Shown piece by piece: positions 9,135 through 16,854 of a stretch of 64,000 bases of DNA. The stretch spans positions 248,001 to 312,000 of the forward strand of contig NZ_KB907502.1 in NCBI RefSeq assembly GCF_000382065.1. Reading direction: 5' to 3'. The DNA comes from Stenotrophomonas hibiscicola ATCC 19867 (lineage in GTDB: Bacteria; Pseudomonadota; Gammaproteobacteria; Xanthomonadales; Xanthomonadaceae). Within the stretch, counting starts at the first letter, position 1, and each line of letters begins with the position of its first letter. The notes below the pieces were generated by a model that was not told the DNA's origin, ran no database searches, and saw nothing but the letters and a program-made list of their open reading frames with translations. Made by a program: the position numbers and the translations under genes.

Positions 9135-9904
9135 GGTTGCAGGGCCTGGGTAGCGATGAACGCCGCAAACTCGGCATTGAAGGTGCTGTCGACTGCAGCG
9201 ACGGCGTGCTGGCGCAGTGGCACGAAGATGACGCCGCCAGGGGCGACTGGCTGCGGATCGGAGCGGTTCCATAGCGCGATGCCGATCTTCTGGACAGTCA
9301 TGTCTGGCTGTACCACATAGAGTTCATCACGGTCTGCCGCAGGTGTGACAGCACATTCGCGCAGGTATTCATGCGCATCACGCAGCGGCTGATGAGTAAG
9401 CTCACAGGTTGATTCCACCGCACCCACTACGGTGATCGTGGCAGGTCGGCGAGGAGCGATCAGTACATCTCCCTGTTCCAGCACCGGGTCGCTGCCCGCC
9501 TGAACCTGCATCAGTCGCATGTCGTTGACGGGCAGTCGTATGCGACCCGATGCCGGATGGTCCTGCAGCCAACGAGAAAGCCCGGTTGCTGCGTCTGCGA
9601 TCTGCGGATCCTGATGCTCCTCAAGTAAGTCGAGGTCGTGTTGCAGACCCGCACGCAGTCGAACCTGCTGCAGGCGTGCATGCGGCCGATACAGCGCCAA
9701 TGCGGGCAGATAGGCGTCTGCAGTGGGTTGCGTGGTTGCGAGAAGCCGGGAAAGCCGGGTGCCGACAGCCACCGTGTAGCTTCCCGGTGCAGACAGCGCT
9801 CCATCAGCGACGACCTCAAGATTGCCGGGCGCCGGCGATTTGTTGGCCAGGGAAGGACCAGCAGCCAGCAACGCTGCCAGCAGCGGCAAGAATCGAAATC
9901 CCAT
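9131..9904 (-). CDS. GfcC/YjbG-family capsule biosynthesis periplasmic protein
   Basis: A 257-residue exported protein with a signal peptide (FLPLLAALLAAGPSLA). The body shows a SLBB/ubiquitin-like pattern: APGSYTVAVGTRLSRLL near residue 40, IRLPVNDMRLMQ near residue 119, VLEQGDVLIAPRRP, and a C-terminal VFVPLRQ-like strand. This matches GfcC, a soluble periplasmic partner of the capsule export machinery. The gene is 2 bases from the GfcB gene and overlaps the YjbH gene by 4 bases, so the three are translated as a unit. Confidence 0.82.
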   Translation of the reverse strand: MGFRFLPLLAALLAAGPSLANKSPAPGNLEVVADGALSAPGSYTVAVGTRLSRLLATTQPTADAYLPALALYRPHARLQQVRLRAGLQHDLDLLEEHQDPQIADAATGLSRWLQDHPASGRIRLPVNDMRLMQVQAGSDPVLEQGDVLIAPRRPATITVVGAVESTCELTHQPLRDAHEYLRECAVTPAADRDELYVVQPDMTVQKIGIALWNRSDPQPVAPGGVIFVPLRQHAVAAVDSTFNAEFAAFIATQALQP

Positions 9905-9906
9905 GG

Positions 9907-10587
9907 TCAGTCCTTTGCGGCGCGGTAAGGTTTGAGCTGCACCAGCTCCACGGTGTAGGAGGGTCCCAGCTGCTGCCGGCTCTTCCAGATAAAGCCCGTG
10001 CTGGGATCCGCCCAGTAGATGTTGTGCGCATGGAAGCCGCCTTCGATGCGCTCATCAAAGCGAATCAACGACCGTTCCTTGCCGAGGATGCTCACCGACT
10101 CGATACCGCCACGCGTGAGGGTGCCGGTGGCCCTGACCCCCATACGGTAGCCAGGAATCCAGTCGTACTCGCGCTGTACAGTGGTGGTGCTGTTGAGCGC
10201 ATGCAATCTGCTAAAAGGCGAGGCTCCTGCGATGCGCGCCTGAATCTGCCGGTCTGAGCTCGAAACGCCGGTTACCAGGCCTGTGTCGTCGAGTTGGAAT
10301 ACCGCGTTGCTTCCGGCGTACCAGCTCTGGCGCCCACCGTCGACGTAACCCAACACCATCACGGCAGTCAGGTCGGGGGCTTTCAACTGCGCCTGTGGGA
10401 AGCGGTTCGCGGCGACCTGTTCAGGAGTAGCTGTCACCTGTCGCTTCAGCAGCAGGCGAAAGGAATCGCTGGTCGCACGGCTGGCCGTTGTGCAGCCTGC
10501 CAGCAGAGCCAGCATGGAGAGGGTCATCATCCAATGGAGGGCGCGCCGCAATCTGCGGCGCGCCAAGAGCACATCCATGCGCATCAT
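9907..10587 (-). CDS. GfcB/YjbF-family outer-membrane lipoprotein
   Basis: A 226-residue protein with a lipoprotein signal peptide ending in the lipobox LLAGC. The mature part contains APDLTAVMVLG, ELD-like turns, and a YDWIPGYRMGVRATG segment, with an IYWADPSTGFIWKSRQ C-terminal motif diagnostic of the YjbF/GfcB family. It is probably anchored in the outer membrane and works with GfcC and GfcD in polysaccharide export. Two tandem ATGs (10587 and 10584) are possible starts. It follows the Wza-like gene with a 1-base gap. Confidence 0.85.
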   Translation of the reverse strand: MMRMDVLLARRRLRRALHWMMTLSMLALLAGCTTASRATSDSFRLLLKRQVTATPEQVAANRFPQAQLKAPDLTAVMVLGYVDGGRQSWYAGSNAVFQLDDTGLVTGVSSSDRQIQARIAGASPFSRLHALNSTTTVQREYDWIPGYRMGVRATGTLTRGGIESVSILGKERSLIRFDERIEGGFHAHNIYWADPSTGFIWKSRQQLGPSYTVELVQLKPYRAAKD

Positions 10588-10588
10588 G

Positions 10589-11698
10589 TCACTTGTTCCC
10601 GACTTCGTTCTCCGTGCGGGCGGCGGTGTACAGGATGTTCGTGAATGGCAACAGCTGGTTCACGAAGCGGCTCCAGCGCGTGACGCCGGCCGCGCCAACA
10701 AAAACCACATCTCCAGGCTGCAGCATGAACTGGCTGCCAATGGCGAAGGCAGCCGGTGAACGAGCTTCGAGCTGATAGACAGTGGAAGGCACTGACTCCA
10801 GATCCCTGCTGCCGCGGATCACATAGACTGCATTACCCGCTGAGGTCTCCTGGGTCAGTCCGCGGGCGCGGCCGAGTGCCTGGTTCAGTGACACGTCGCC
10901 GGTGCGGAAGCTGTAGGCGCCAGGAAGATTGACTTCACCGACTACGAAAATTTCCTTTCGATCCAAGTAGGGGATGAAGATTGAATCCCCGTCCTTCAGG
11001 AACAACTGGCGGCCGCCATGCTGGGTGGCCAGTGTTTCCAGATTGATCGTATAGGTGGCACCGGCGCGGCTGAGGCGGACGCCGGACAGGTCAGCTTGAT
11101 TGACGTTCAAGCCACCCTGACTGATGGCGTCAGCCAAAGTCAGCGGCGAGGTACCAAGTGCAATCGGGGCTGAGCGCTCGGCAGCGCCCGTGACCCATAC
11201 GCGCTGGCTACCGTAGGTAAGGATGGAAACGTCGACCTGGGGCGATTCGATGTACTGCGCCAGTCGTCGGCTGATTTCCTCGCGCAGGGCAACCGGAGTC
11301 TTGCCCTTGGCCTGAACCTTACCGATGTAGGGGTAGAACAGTGAGCCGTCGCTCTGCACCAGTCGTCCGGCAAGATTGCCCTGCTGCTGCGAGCCGGCGG
11401 GAACAGTCAGTTCCGGATGATCCCAGACGGTGATATACAGAATGTCGCCAATACCAACCGTGTATTCCGGTGGCTGGTAGTCAAACAGTTCCGAGGGAAG
11501 GACCTGCTCACTCTGCGTTGCTCGATCCATGGCGATGAGCTTGGGCGTGATGGTGATCAGCTCAAGCTGGCGGTCGTCGCTCTGGCGGCCGCGCGAGACA
11601 TCGCTATGGCGCAGGTGCTGGCCGGGGGCCAGCAGGCAGCCGGACAGGGTGGCGGTTGCCAGTAGAGCAGCCGCGAGACAGGTCAACTTCTTGGTCAT
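10589..11698 (-). CDS. Wza/GfcE-family polysaccharide export lipoprotein
   Basis: A 369-residue outer-membrane export channel subunit. The lipoprotein signal ends in LSGC (Cys 21). The polysaccharide-export domain is marked by YTVGIGDILYITVWDHPEL near residues 79-97 and FYPYIGKVQAKGKT. Two SLBB domains follow, one with VWVTGAAE and one with IFVVGEVNLPGAYSF. The C-terminal MLQPGDVVFVG leads to an amphipathic stretch (RFVNQLLPFTNILYTA) expected to form the outer-membrane alpha-barrel. The length matches Wza (379 aa in E. coli). It lies downstream of a small GfcA-like gene and an intrinsic terminator. Confidence 0.92.
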   Translation of the reverse strand: MTKKLTCLAAALLATATLSGCLLAPGQHLRHSDVSRGRQSDDRQLELITITPKLIAMDRATQSEQVLPSELFDYQPPEYTVGIGDILYITVWDHPELTVPAGSQQQGNLAGRLVQSDGSLFYPYIGKVQAKGKTPVALREEISRRLAQYIESPQVDVSILTYGSQRVWVTGAAERSAPIALGTSPLTLADAISQGGLNVNQADLSGVRLSRAGATYTINLETLATQHGGRQLFLKDGDSIFIPYLDRKEIFVVGEVNLPGAYSFRTGDVSLNQALGRARGLTQETSAGNAVYVIRGSRDLESVPSTVYQLEARSPAAFAIGSQFMLQPGDVVFVGAAGVTRWSRFVNQLLPFTNILYTAARTENEVGNK

Positions 11699-11723
11699 GG
11701 GAGTAAGAAAATTCGACAGGCAT

Positions 11724-11757
11724 AAAAAACCCTCGCCAAGCAGTTGCCCGGCGAGGG
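11724..11757 (-). terminator. Intrinsic terminator/attenuator between the GfcA-like and wza-like genes
   Basis: CCCTCGCC (11730-11737) and GGCGAGGG (11750-11757) form a perfect 8-bp stem. Read on the minus strand it is followed by a run of six T (complement of 11724-11729). It lies 26 bases upstream of the wza-like start, so transcription from the GfcA-like gene must read through it. Confidence 0.85.
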
Positions 11758-11779
11758 CTTGAAACCGGAAACGGTTGGA

Positions 11780-12100
11780 TCAGCGGCCAGTGCCGCCAGT
11801 GCCGCCAGTACCACCCGTGCCGCCGGTGCCACCGGTGCCCGGCTCTTCCGGATTACCCGGGTCACCGCCCGGATCGCTTGGGCCACTGGTGCTGTCACCG
11901 GCGACGCTGTACAGCACGGCGCCAGCAGCAACGGCGATGACGCTGGTGCCGACAATGGCGGCGGTCGACAGGCCTGCGGCTTCGGTGCCCGCTACAGCGG
12001 CGGTGGTGCCTTCTGCGGTGGCTTCCGTTGCCGGAACCTCCTGAGCGAACACCGGGGAGGACAGACCCAGCAGGGCCAGGGCGGCAATCATCTTCTTCAT
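11780..12100 (-). CDS. Small secreted GfcA/YjbE-like protein with Gly-Gly-Thr tail
   Basis: A 106-residue protein with a clear signal peptide (MKKMIAALALLGLSSPVFA) and a Thr/Ala-rich mature part. One hydrophobic segment (AAIVGTSVIAVAAGAVLYSV) follows. The C-terminus consists of five or so tandem GGT units. Size, Thr-richness and first position before the export genes match GfcA (YmcD) and YjbE of E. coli, small proteins of unknown role in capsule operons. The repeat DNA (codons for Gly-Gly-Thr) could vary in copy number by slippage. A GGAG-type ribosome site precedes the start. The call rests on position and composition more than on alignment. Confidence 0.65.
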   Translation of the reverse strand: MKKMIAALALLGLSSPVFAQEVPATEATAEGTTAAVAGTEAAGLSTAAIVGTSVIAVAAGAVLYSVAGDSTSGPSDPGGDPGNPEEPGTGGTGGTGGTGGTGGTGR

Positions 12101-12215
12101 CTACGGGGTCTCCTACTCCGTGAGGTAAATTTTTCCACGCGTATGGTGGCGAATAGTCATCTGCCCTGTCAAGGAAGGTGAAGGGCTTGTGCAAGCAAAT
12201 CGACGGCCTTCAACT

Positions 12216-12875
12216 TCAGTGGTTGGTGTCGAGGCAGCCCTCCAGGGCCTCGGCAAGCGCTGTGACCAGCTGATGTGTGCGTAGATCTGGAAGGCAGAAT
12301 GGAAGGATGAGGCCGATGAGCAGGGCAGAGGCCAGGATCCGCGCGCTGGGGCGGTTGCACGGAGTTGTGGTGGAAAGCGCCCAGGCGCCGCTGCCCAGCC
12401 CAAGCGCCAGCCCGGCAATGACCTCCGAAAGGCTGTGCGCATGCAGCGGGATTCGTGACCAGGCAATGGCGGTGGCCAGCAGTACGCCGAAGACCAGGCC
12501 GAACGCCCGAGTGCGCTTGCCGTGGCCGGCGAGCAGCATGCCAACGACAGGGTAGATAACACTGGACATCGCCGCGTGCCCGGAAAACCCGGTGAAGTGC
12601 ACGCTCTTGATGCCAATTCCCCAGCCCATGAAGGCCAGCTTTGAGGCAAGCGTGACGCCGGCGGTGACGGCGATGGCCAGCAGCCATCGCCATTTCAGGC
12701 GTACGTCTGCGCGGGGCAGGGTGATCAGCAGCACCAGGGCCACCGGCAGCAGCCAGCGGCTGTCGCCGAGGGCGGAGAGGCTTCGCCAGACGTCGGGCAT
12801 CCAGTTCACAACGGGGCGCGGCGGGCCAGCATATCGACTCCGGGCGCTGCGAAGAACGACTAACGCTTGGTCCAT
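12216..12875 (-). CDS. PAP2-superfamily membrane phosphatase
   Basis: Up to 219 residues with about five membrane helices. The PAP2 active-site motifs are visible: GFSGHAAMSS near residue 98 (the SGH motif) and SRIPLHAHSLSEVIAG near residue 140 (the SRxxxxxHxxxE/D motif), while the first K-x6-RP motif is degenerate. Such enzymes dephosphorylate lipid pyrophosphates or phosphatidate at the membrane. Next to a polysaccharide cluster, undecaprenyl-pyrophosphate recycling is a plausible but unproven role. The start is uncertain: ATG 12875 overlaps the tRNA promoter region, and an internal ATG at 12800 would remove 25 non-hydrophobic residues. Confidence 0.75.
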   Translation of the reverse strand: MDQALVVLRSARSRYAGPPRPVVNWMPDVWRSLSALGDSRWLLPVALVLLITLPRADVRLKWRWLLAIAVTAGVTLASKLAFMGWGIGIKSVHFTGFSGHAAMSSVIYPVVGMLLAGHGKRTRAFGLVFGVLLATAIAWSRIPLHAHSLSEVIAGLALGLGSGAWALSTTTPCNRPSARILASALLIGLILPFCLPDLRTHQLVTALAEALEGCLDTNH

Positions 12876-12895
12876 TCAGCCAGAGGAGGTATCCT
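12867..12895 (+). promoter_or_regulatory. Probable promoter of tRNA-Arg
   Basis: TTGGTC (12867-12872) and TATCCT (12890-12895) are spaced by 17 bp and end 14 bases before the tRNA. The match to consensus is partial (3/6 and 4/6). Confidence 0.45.
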
Positions 12896-12909
12896 TCCCT
12901 GCTGGAAAT

Positions 12910-12986
12910 GGCCCCGTAGCTCAGCTGGATAGAGCGTCCCCCTCCTAAGGGGAAGGTCGCCCGTTCGAATCGGGCCGGGGTCACCA
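12910..12986 (+). tRNA. tRNA-Arg (anticodon CCT)
   Basis: A 77-nt cloverleaf. The acceptor stem is GGCCCCG paired with CGGGGTC, with an encoded CCA end. The T-arm is GCCCG-TTCGAAT-CGGGC. The anticodon stem TCCCC/GGGGA encloses the loop CTCCTAA, giving anticodon CCT (reads AGG). It is the integration site of the island that follows: the last 49 bases plus one more base recur at 19271-19320. Confidence 0.95.
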
Positions 12987-12987
12987 T
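12938..12987 (+). repeat. Left attachment site (att) within tRNA-Arg
   Basis: This is the first copy of the 50-bp direct repeat, from the anticodon arm to one base past the tRNA end. It differs from the second copy only at 12956 (G here, A at 19289). Confidence 0.9.
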
Positions 12988-13055
12988 TAATCAATAGGTT
13001 ACGCGAGTGTTGCTGGTGCTGGGTTGCCGTTCTTAGCGATACTTGTCGCTTCATC

Positions 13056-13070
13056 TGGCACAGTTGGCAC
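13056..13070 (+). repeat. Tandem TGGCAC repeat, possible integrase arm site (left)
   Basis: TGGCACAGTTGGCAC, two TGGCAC units 9 bases apart, lies 68 bp inside the left att copy. A matching pair lies just inside the right copy. Arm-type sites of tyrosine integrases commonly look like this, but the role is inferred. Confidence 0.45.
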
Positions 13071-13277
13071 TGGGTCGGGGACAGGCTGCACGAGCGGAAG
13101 ATGCTGTCCGGTTGGGGGGGGGGCTACCTCTTGGGCTACGTAAACTCCGTTGGCGGGAGCCCATTGCCCCTCTAGGCAGCATGTCAACGGCATGCTATTC
13201 GTAGGCCGTGGATCCGCGCAATGGATCGACACTCTGGCACGACGCCAACCTGCTATCTATCCGGACTGATAGTCGCA

Positions 13278-14045
13278 ATGACAAACGCACCGATCGTTGA
13301 AGTAATCGCCGAGCTGCGATGGGGTGAGGGCAACCCAATCCATCCCGCGCCTTTTGCATTTGCGAATGAATCTGACTACATCAAGTTCGGGATAGAGGTG
13401 GGCAAGTTTGGGTACAACCAACTTGAACGCACGATGCCGCAAGGGATCCCAGGTCAGCCCGGTGGGACGGTGGCATATCGATACCGCCTAGGTGAGGGTG
13501 ATTTCAACACCCTCTACCAACTCGGCGTAGGCATATTTACGACTAATGGAGTGGCGCCTTACACATCTTGGGCGACTTTTCGCGACGTGCTTCACAGGGG
13601 CGTTGAGGCTTTGAATGTGGTCTCTCCCTTGGCCAGCAAGGCTGAGGTGTGGTGTGTCGTGAAGTACATTGATTTCTTCAATGAGTCTCATCTTGCTGGC
13701 CTGACCGCTACTGAGTTCTTCGCAGATGTGGTGGGGTTGCAGTACCAAGAGCTTGATTCGGCAAAAGATTTTTCGACCGATACCAGCGCGTCGTCCATGA
13801 GGTTCTTCTATTCAAGTAAGGACTCGAATGGTCGGGAGCTCGCCTTGGACGTTGGTGAAGGCGGGCTCCACGATAAGCCCGGAATCGTGATGAACACTAC
13901 TATTATCTCGTCGGCACTAAAGACGGAATCCGTTGAAGACGTGATGACTTCTTTTGATGACTTGCAAGCGGTTGCTCATAAGACATTCTTCGAAATGGTC
14001 AATAGAAGCGCTCGTGTTAGCGCCAACCTTGGGTTGGGAGGCTAA
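13278..14045 (+). CDS. TIGR04255 family protein (cargo gene 1)
   Basis: A 255-residue protein with the family N-terminus MTNAPIVEVIAELRWGEG. Further landmarks are VAYRYRLGEGDFNTLYQLGVGIFTTNGVAPYTSWATF-type segments and a C-terminal FDDLQAVAHKTFFEMV region. TIGR04255 proteins occur sporadically across bacteria and have no established function. I chose ATG 13278 over an upstream in-frame ATG (13221) because known members begin near NAPIVEV, although neither has a strong ribosome site. GC is well below the chromosomal genes. Its stop is one base before the next start, so the next two genes probably form an operon with it. Confidence 0.75.
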   Translation: MTNAPIVEVIAELRWGEGNPIHPAPFAFANESDYIKFGIEVGKFGYNQLERTMPQGIPGQPGGTVAYRYRLGEGDFNTLYQLGVGIFTTNGVAPYTSWATFRDVLHRGVEALNVVSPLASKAEVWCVVKYIDFFNESHLAGLTATEFFADVVGLQYQELDSAKDFSTDTSASSMRFFYSSKDSNGRELALDVGEGGLHDKPGIVMNTTIISSALKTESVEDVMTSFDDLQAVAHKTFFEMVNRSARVSANLGLGG

Positions 14046-14046
14046 G

Positions 14047-14670
14047 ATGCTTGTCGAAAATTTCGAAATTCTTGGCTCAAGAGTTGGGTCGTCAGCAGCT
14101 ATTGGCGGCGCGATTCCTGATTTGGCATCGACTATCAGCGGGCTGACTTCGGGCGCCACCATTTTTTCGACGTTCCATTCATCCGCCTTTACAAGTGGCG
14201 TTGCGGTGGCGCAGGCGTTAGAAGCGACGAAGAGCATTCACGCTTTCGCTTCGAGGGTCGCGCTTGTGTCTGAGATCAGGGGATTTAGAAACCTTCCTGA
14301 GGACTGGGATGGAGAAGGCGCGGCACCTATTGCCCCCCAAGCCATTTCTACGGCCACGCAGTTTGTGGAATTGATGGGTAGCACGATGTCCACTCCTATT
14401 GCTTACCCTAATCCCAATGGAACAATTACGCTTGCGTGGCGCTGGCGAACTGGGCGCGCTGAGCTGGAAATCGGCAAGACTCGCCACTCTTGGATTGTCG
14501 TGGACAAATCCCCTGGCTATGCCCGCCGCACATCATGCTCAGGCGATAACGAGCGGGTGCCAGAATTGGGGATGTCCGACTTGGCTTGGGCTATAGCCCA
14601 TAGTTCAAAGGCCGAAGACCCTCGCACTGTTGTGTTCACTATGAAGCATGCATGGGAAGAAGCTGCATAG
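14047..14670 (+). CDS. Uncharacterised protein with LPxxWDGxGA motif (cargo gene 2)
   Basis: A 207-residue protein. ATG 14047 follows the previous stop by one base and is preceded by a GGGAG ribosome site. The N-terminal third is Ala/Ser/Gly-rich. The core has RNLPEDWDGEGAAPIAP near residues 80-96, PIAYPNPNGTITLAWRWR near residue 118 and RAELEIGKTRHSWIV. The W-D-G-x-G-A motif plus the P-x-G-x-x-x-L-x-W strand recurs in many small bacterial proteins of unknown function, often in accessory regions. I do not recognise an enzymatic signature. It is low-GC like its neighbours. Confidence 0.7.
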   Translation: MLVENFEILGSRVGSSAAIGGAIPDLASTISGLTSGATIFSTFHSSAFTSGVAVAQALEATKSIHAFASRVALVSEIRGFRNLPEDWDGEGAAPIAPQAISTATQFVELMGSTMSTPIAYPNPNGTITLAWRWRTGRAELEIGKTRHSWIVVDKSPGYARRTSCSGDNERVPELGMSDLAWAIAHSSKAEDPRTVVFTMKHAWEEAA

Positions 14671-14750
14671 TTGCGGGTCTGCCAATGTGCTTCTGACTGA
14701 AGGGGGCTTATCTACATAGCGAGGGTGTGGTGAGTAGTTCAGGGGATTTC

Positions 14751-15209
14751 ATGGAAGATGAGTTGATTGTCAGGATTTTGAAGACTCCCCACTTCTACAG
14801 GAAGGGATCCTTGACCTCTGCTGCGTTTCGGCCCCAACGTGGGCACGCGAAGCTGTCTACTATTCGCTGGCTGGATAGGGAAGACCCAGACGCAAAGGTC
14901 AAAGCCAGATGTGCATCAATTGGCAACTCCGGTAGCAACCATTATTGGGGCGTGGCTGCACTTACTGCTGGTGATTATTTAACCGAGAACCTTGGGCTTG
15001 AGTACACTCCAGAGGAGTACGCAGGCCACACGAATGTCGTTTTCCCGACCGCCGTGCCACATGAGGAGCCGCTCGAGGGCGAGCTTTTTGTGCGTCAGAG
15101 TGAGATTGCCGCTGCTTTGATCGAAAAAGCGAAAGCTATTGTCGACCCTTCGCCTAGCTCGTCAGAGTGGACGATTTTTGATTCAGCACTTCCCTTGGAG
15201 CGTCGTTAG
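14751..15209 (+). CDS. Uncharacterised protein (cargo gene 3)
   Basis: A 152-residue soluble protein. ATG 14751 is preceded by AGGGG at good spacing; in-frame GTGs at 14727 and 14730 are alternatives. Visible landmarks are HFYRKGSLTSAAFRP, a NHYWGVAALTAGDYL stretch with LTAGD, an EYAGHTNVVFP segment, and a Lys/Ala-rich helix near the end (IAAALIEKAKAIVD). No transmembrane segment or catalytic motif was recognised. An 80-bp gap separates it from gene 2, and it is convergent with the integrase. Its low GC and its company make it part of the same cargo unit. Confidence 0.65.
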   Translation: MEDELIVRILKTPHFYRKGSLTSAAFRPQRGHAKLSTIRWLDREDPDAKVKARCASIGNSGSNHYWGVAALTAGDYLTENLGLEYTPEEYAGHTNVVFPTAVPHEEPLEGELFVRQSEIAAALIEKAKAIVDPSPSSSEWTIFDSALPLERR

Positions 15210-15224
15210 CTATGAGCGATTTAA

Positions 15225-16214
15225 TCAATAGCGCAGTTTAGAGTCCGCCATCTCGTCGCCATCTGGAGTTAGATGTGCGTAATACTTTTCGGTGGTCGCA
15301 TAGTCTGCATGACCTGCAAGCACTTGCACACGACGCAGTGGTACGCTAGCCATCACCATGTGTGCGCAGAACGTATGGCGAAGCCTGTGCGGATGCCCTC
15401 CCACGCCGGCCAGCTCCGAATCTTTCTTAAACCAGTCCGACACGGTGTCTTTGTGCGCCGTGACGAGCGGATCGGGCAGATGGCGCAGGGCCCACCTGGA
15501 ATAGCGATTGAGGGGAACCTCCCGCCATTTCCCTGACTTAGTTAGGCCTTCGCCGCTATCGTCCGGATCGCTCTCTACCAGGAGCCGACCGGCCACTGTC
15601 GAGCTCTTCTCAAGCCCGATGATTTCGCCCCGCCGCAGCCCGGTGTGGGCCATAAAGAGCCACAGCGGCGCCCGCCCAGGGTTCGCCCGATAGAGCCGGC
15701 GCATCGCCGCCCGGTCATAGAACTTGACGGCCACGCTCCGCACGCCGCGAGGCGCCCTTACGGAGGCCAGCGGGTTCACGTCAAGCTCTTTCCATTCGAC
15801 GCCGCGGTTGAAAGCCGCCTTCAACCTCCGAATCTCCTTGCCGACAGTTTCCTTTGCCGCCTTGTCGTCCAGCAGCCTGGAGCGCTTGTATTGCTCCACC
15901 TCAACTGCGCGGATGCTGTCGATCGGCCGGTGGCCGAAGCGCTCGACGAAGCGTTTTACCTCGCTTCTGGCCTTCGAAATCGTGGTCGGGTGCTCGGCCT
16001 CGTACCAGTCCAGATACCACTCCAGGTAACCGCGGACCTTCGGCAGGCGCGCCAAGATCCGGACCCCATGAGTCAGTTCTGCTTCTTTCGCGGCACGTAT
16101 TCTCTCCGCCTCACGGGCGTCAGGTTGCCCAATGGACCGGCGAAAGCGCTCTCTGCCTTCCGCCCAGTCGAGGTAGGCCTTGCTGCCGCGCCAGTAGAGC
16201 CGAACCTTTGCCAT
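15225..16214 (-). CDS. Tyrosine-type site-specific integrase
   Basis: A 329-residue phage-type integrase. An N-terminal arm-binding region (VRLYWRGSKAYLDW) is followed by a SAM-like core-binding domain (residues 60-140) and the catalytic domain: HTGLRRGEI (Arg), a Lys in TKSGKWREVPL, HRLRHTF (H-x-x-R), GHADYATTEKYYAH (His and Tyr nucleophile). It presumably catalysed recombination between the tRNA-Arg site and the circular island. It lies downstream of a frameshifted excisionase on the same strand. All catalytic residues are present, so the integrase itself looks functional. Confidence 0.95.
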   Translation of the reverse strand: MAKVRLYWRGSKAYLDWAEGRERFRRSIGQPDAREAERIRAAKEAELTHGVRILARLPKVRGYLEWYLDWYEAEHPTTISKARSEVKRFVERFGHRPIDSIRAVEVEQYKRSRLLDDKAAKETVGKEIRRLKAAFNRGVEWKELDVNPLASVRAPRGVRSVAVKFYDRAAMRRLYRANPGRAPLWLFMAHTGLRRGEIIGLEKSSTVAGRLLVESDPDDSGEGLTKSGKWREVPLNRYSRWALRHLPDPLVTAHKDTVSDWFKKDSELAGVGGHPHRLRHTFCAHMVMASVPLRRVQVLAGHADYATTEKYYAHLTPDGDEMADSKLRY

Positions 16215-16407
16215 TCCTCTGCACCTTCGATCGCGGCATAGTGCGCCGCCTTTTCGTACAACCGCTTCCCATGAACCGGCGAGGCGTCAGCCCGTAGCCC
16301 ATGGCGCTCTTCCTGAACTGGCTGTTGGAGACGCCGCAGTAGTGGGCGGCTTCCTCGACGGTGAGCCAGTCTTTCCCTGATAGGTCGAGCCTTTCAGCGG
16401 CGCCCAT
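16073..16407 (-). pseudogene. Excisionase-like HTH protein, frameshifted
   Basis: ATG 16407, preceded by a GGGAGG ribosome site, opens a protein with LTVEEAAHYCGVSNSQFRK, a MerR/AlpA-type helix-turn-helix, then GLTPRRFMG. The frame then drifts into Arg-rich nonsense. In the next frame the expected continuation is present at once (RLYEKAAHYAAIEGAEEW). Adding one A to the GGAAG at 16266-16267 (TT on the plus strand) would restore one reading frame, giving M-G-K-R-L-Y. A single-base deletion therefore best explains it. The restored product would overlap the integrase start. If real, the island may be unable to excise efficiently. A sequencing error is the alternative. Confidence 0.7.
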
Positions 16408-16854
16408 TGGCGCCTCCCGCGGCTATTCTCCTGGTCGGCGCCTGCTCAGCGAGGCCGAGGTTGAACTGCACGACGTTGTCGGCGACAGCCGGCAGGGCGG
16501 GCGCTCGCGCGCTGCGGGTGGGGCGGTTGAGTCGGCGCCGCGCTGCGATGGCCATGTCGGGATCGGCATGCTTGCTGGTCAACCTGCAGGCGCACGCGAC
16601 CAGGTGGCCACCGCCGGCGGACGCACAGCGCTTGTCGTGGATGTCGCGCGCTCGGTGGAGCAACCCATGCAAGCCCTCAACACGGTTCTGCCGACCGCAC
16701 CGAGCAGCTCGAACAGCAGTACTACGCCCAGCGCCGAGGCGGTGGCCACGGTAGCGGTGCTGGGTTCGAACCAGGCGATGTGGTCGACGCCGAGTTTGCC
16801 GTCGTCGGCTGAAGGCTCAATGCTGACCGATCAGCACCTTGGAGTCGCTGCCGA
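16408..16854. other. Island region with no confident gene
   Basis: Upstream of the excisionase. On the minus strand, 16394-16672 is an open frame of 92 codons that overlaps the excisionase start by 14 bases, but its Arg/Ala-rich composition is unconvincing. On the plus strand, an open frame closing at 16812 ends in EPGDVVDAEFAVVG, reminiscent of the DnaK C-terminus (see findings). Nothing here is supported as an intact gene. Confidence 0.4.

Noticed and set aside
11780..11830. Tandem short repeats that might suggest a CRISPR or satellite
   Set aside because: They are Gly-Gly-Thr codons inside a secreted protein; no spacers and no cas genes.
13221..13277. Upstream start for the TIGR04255 gene
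   Set aside because: The added 19 residues do not fit the family N-terminus and there is no ribosome site.
16394..16672. 92-codon minus-strand frame upstream of the excisionase
   Set aside because: It overlaps the excisionase start, but the product is Arg/Ala-rich without a recognisable pattern.
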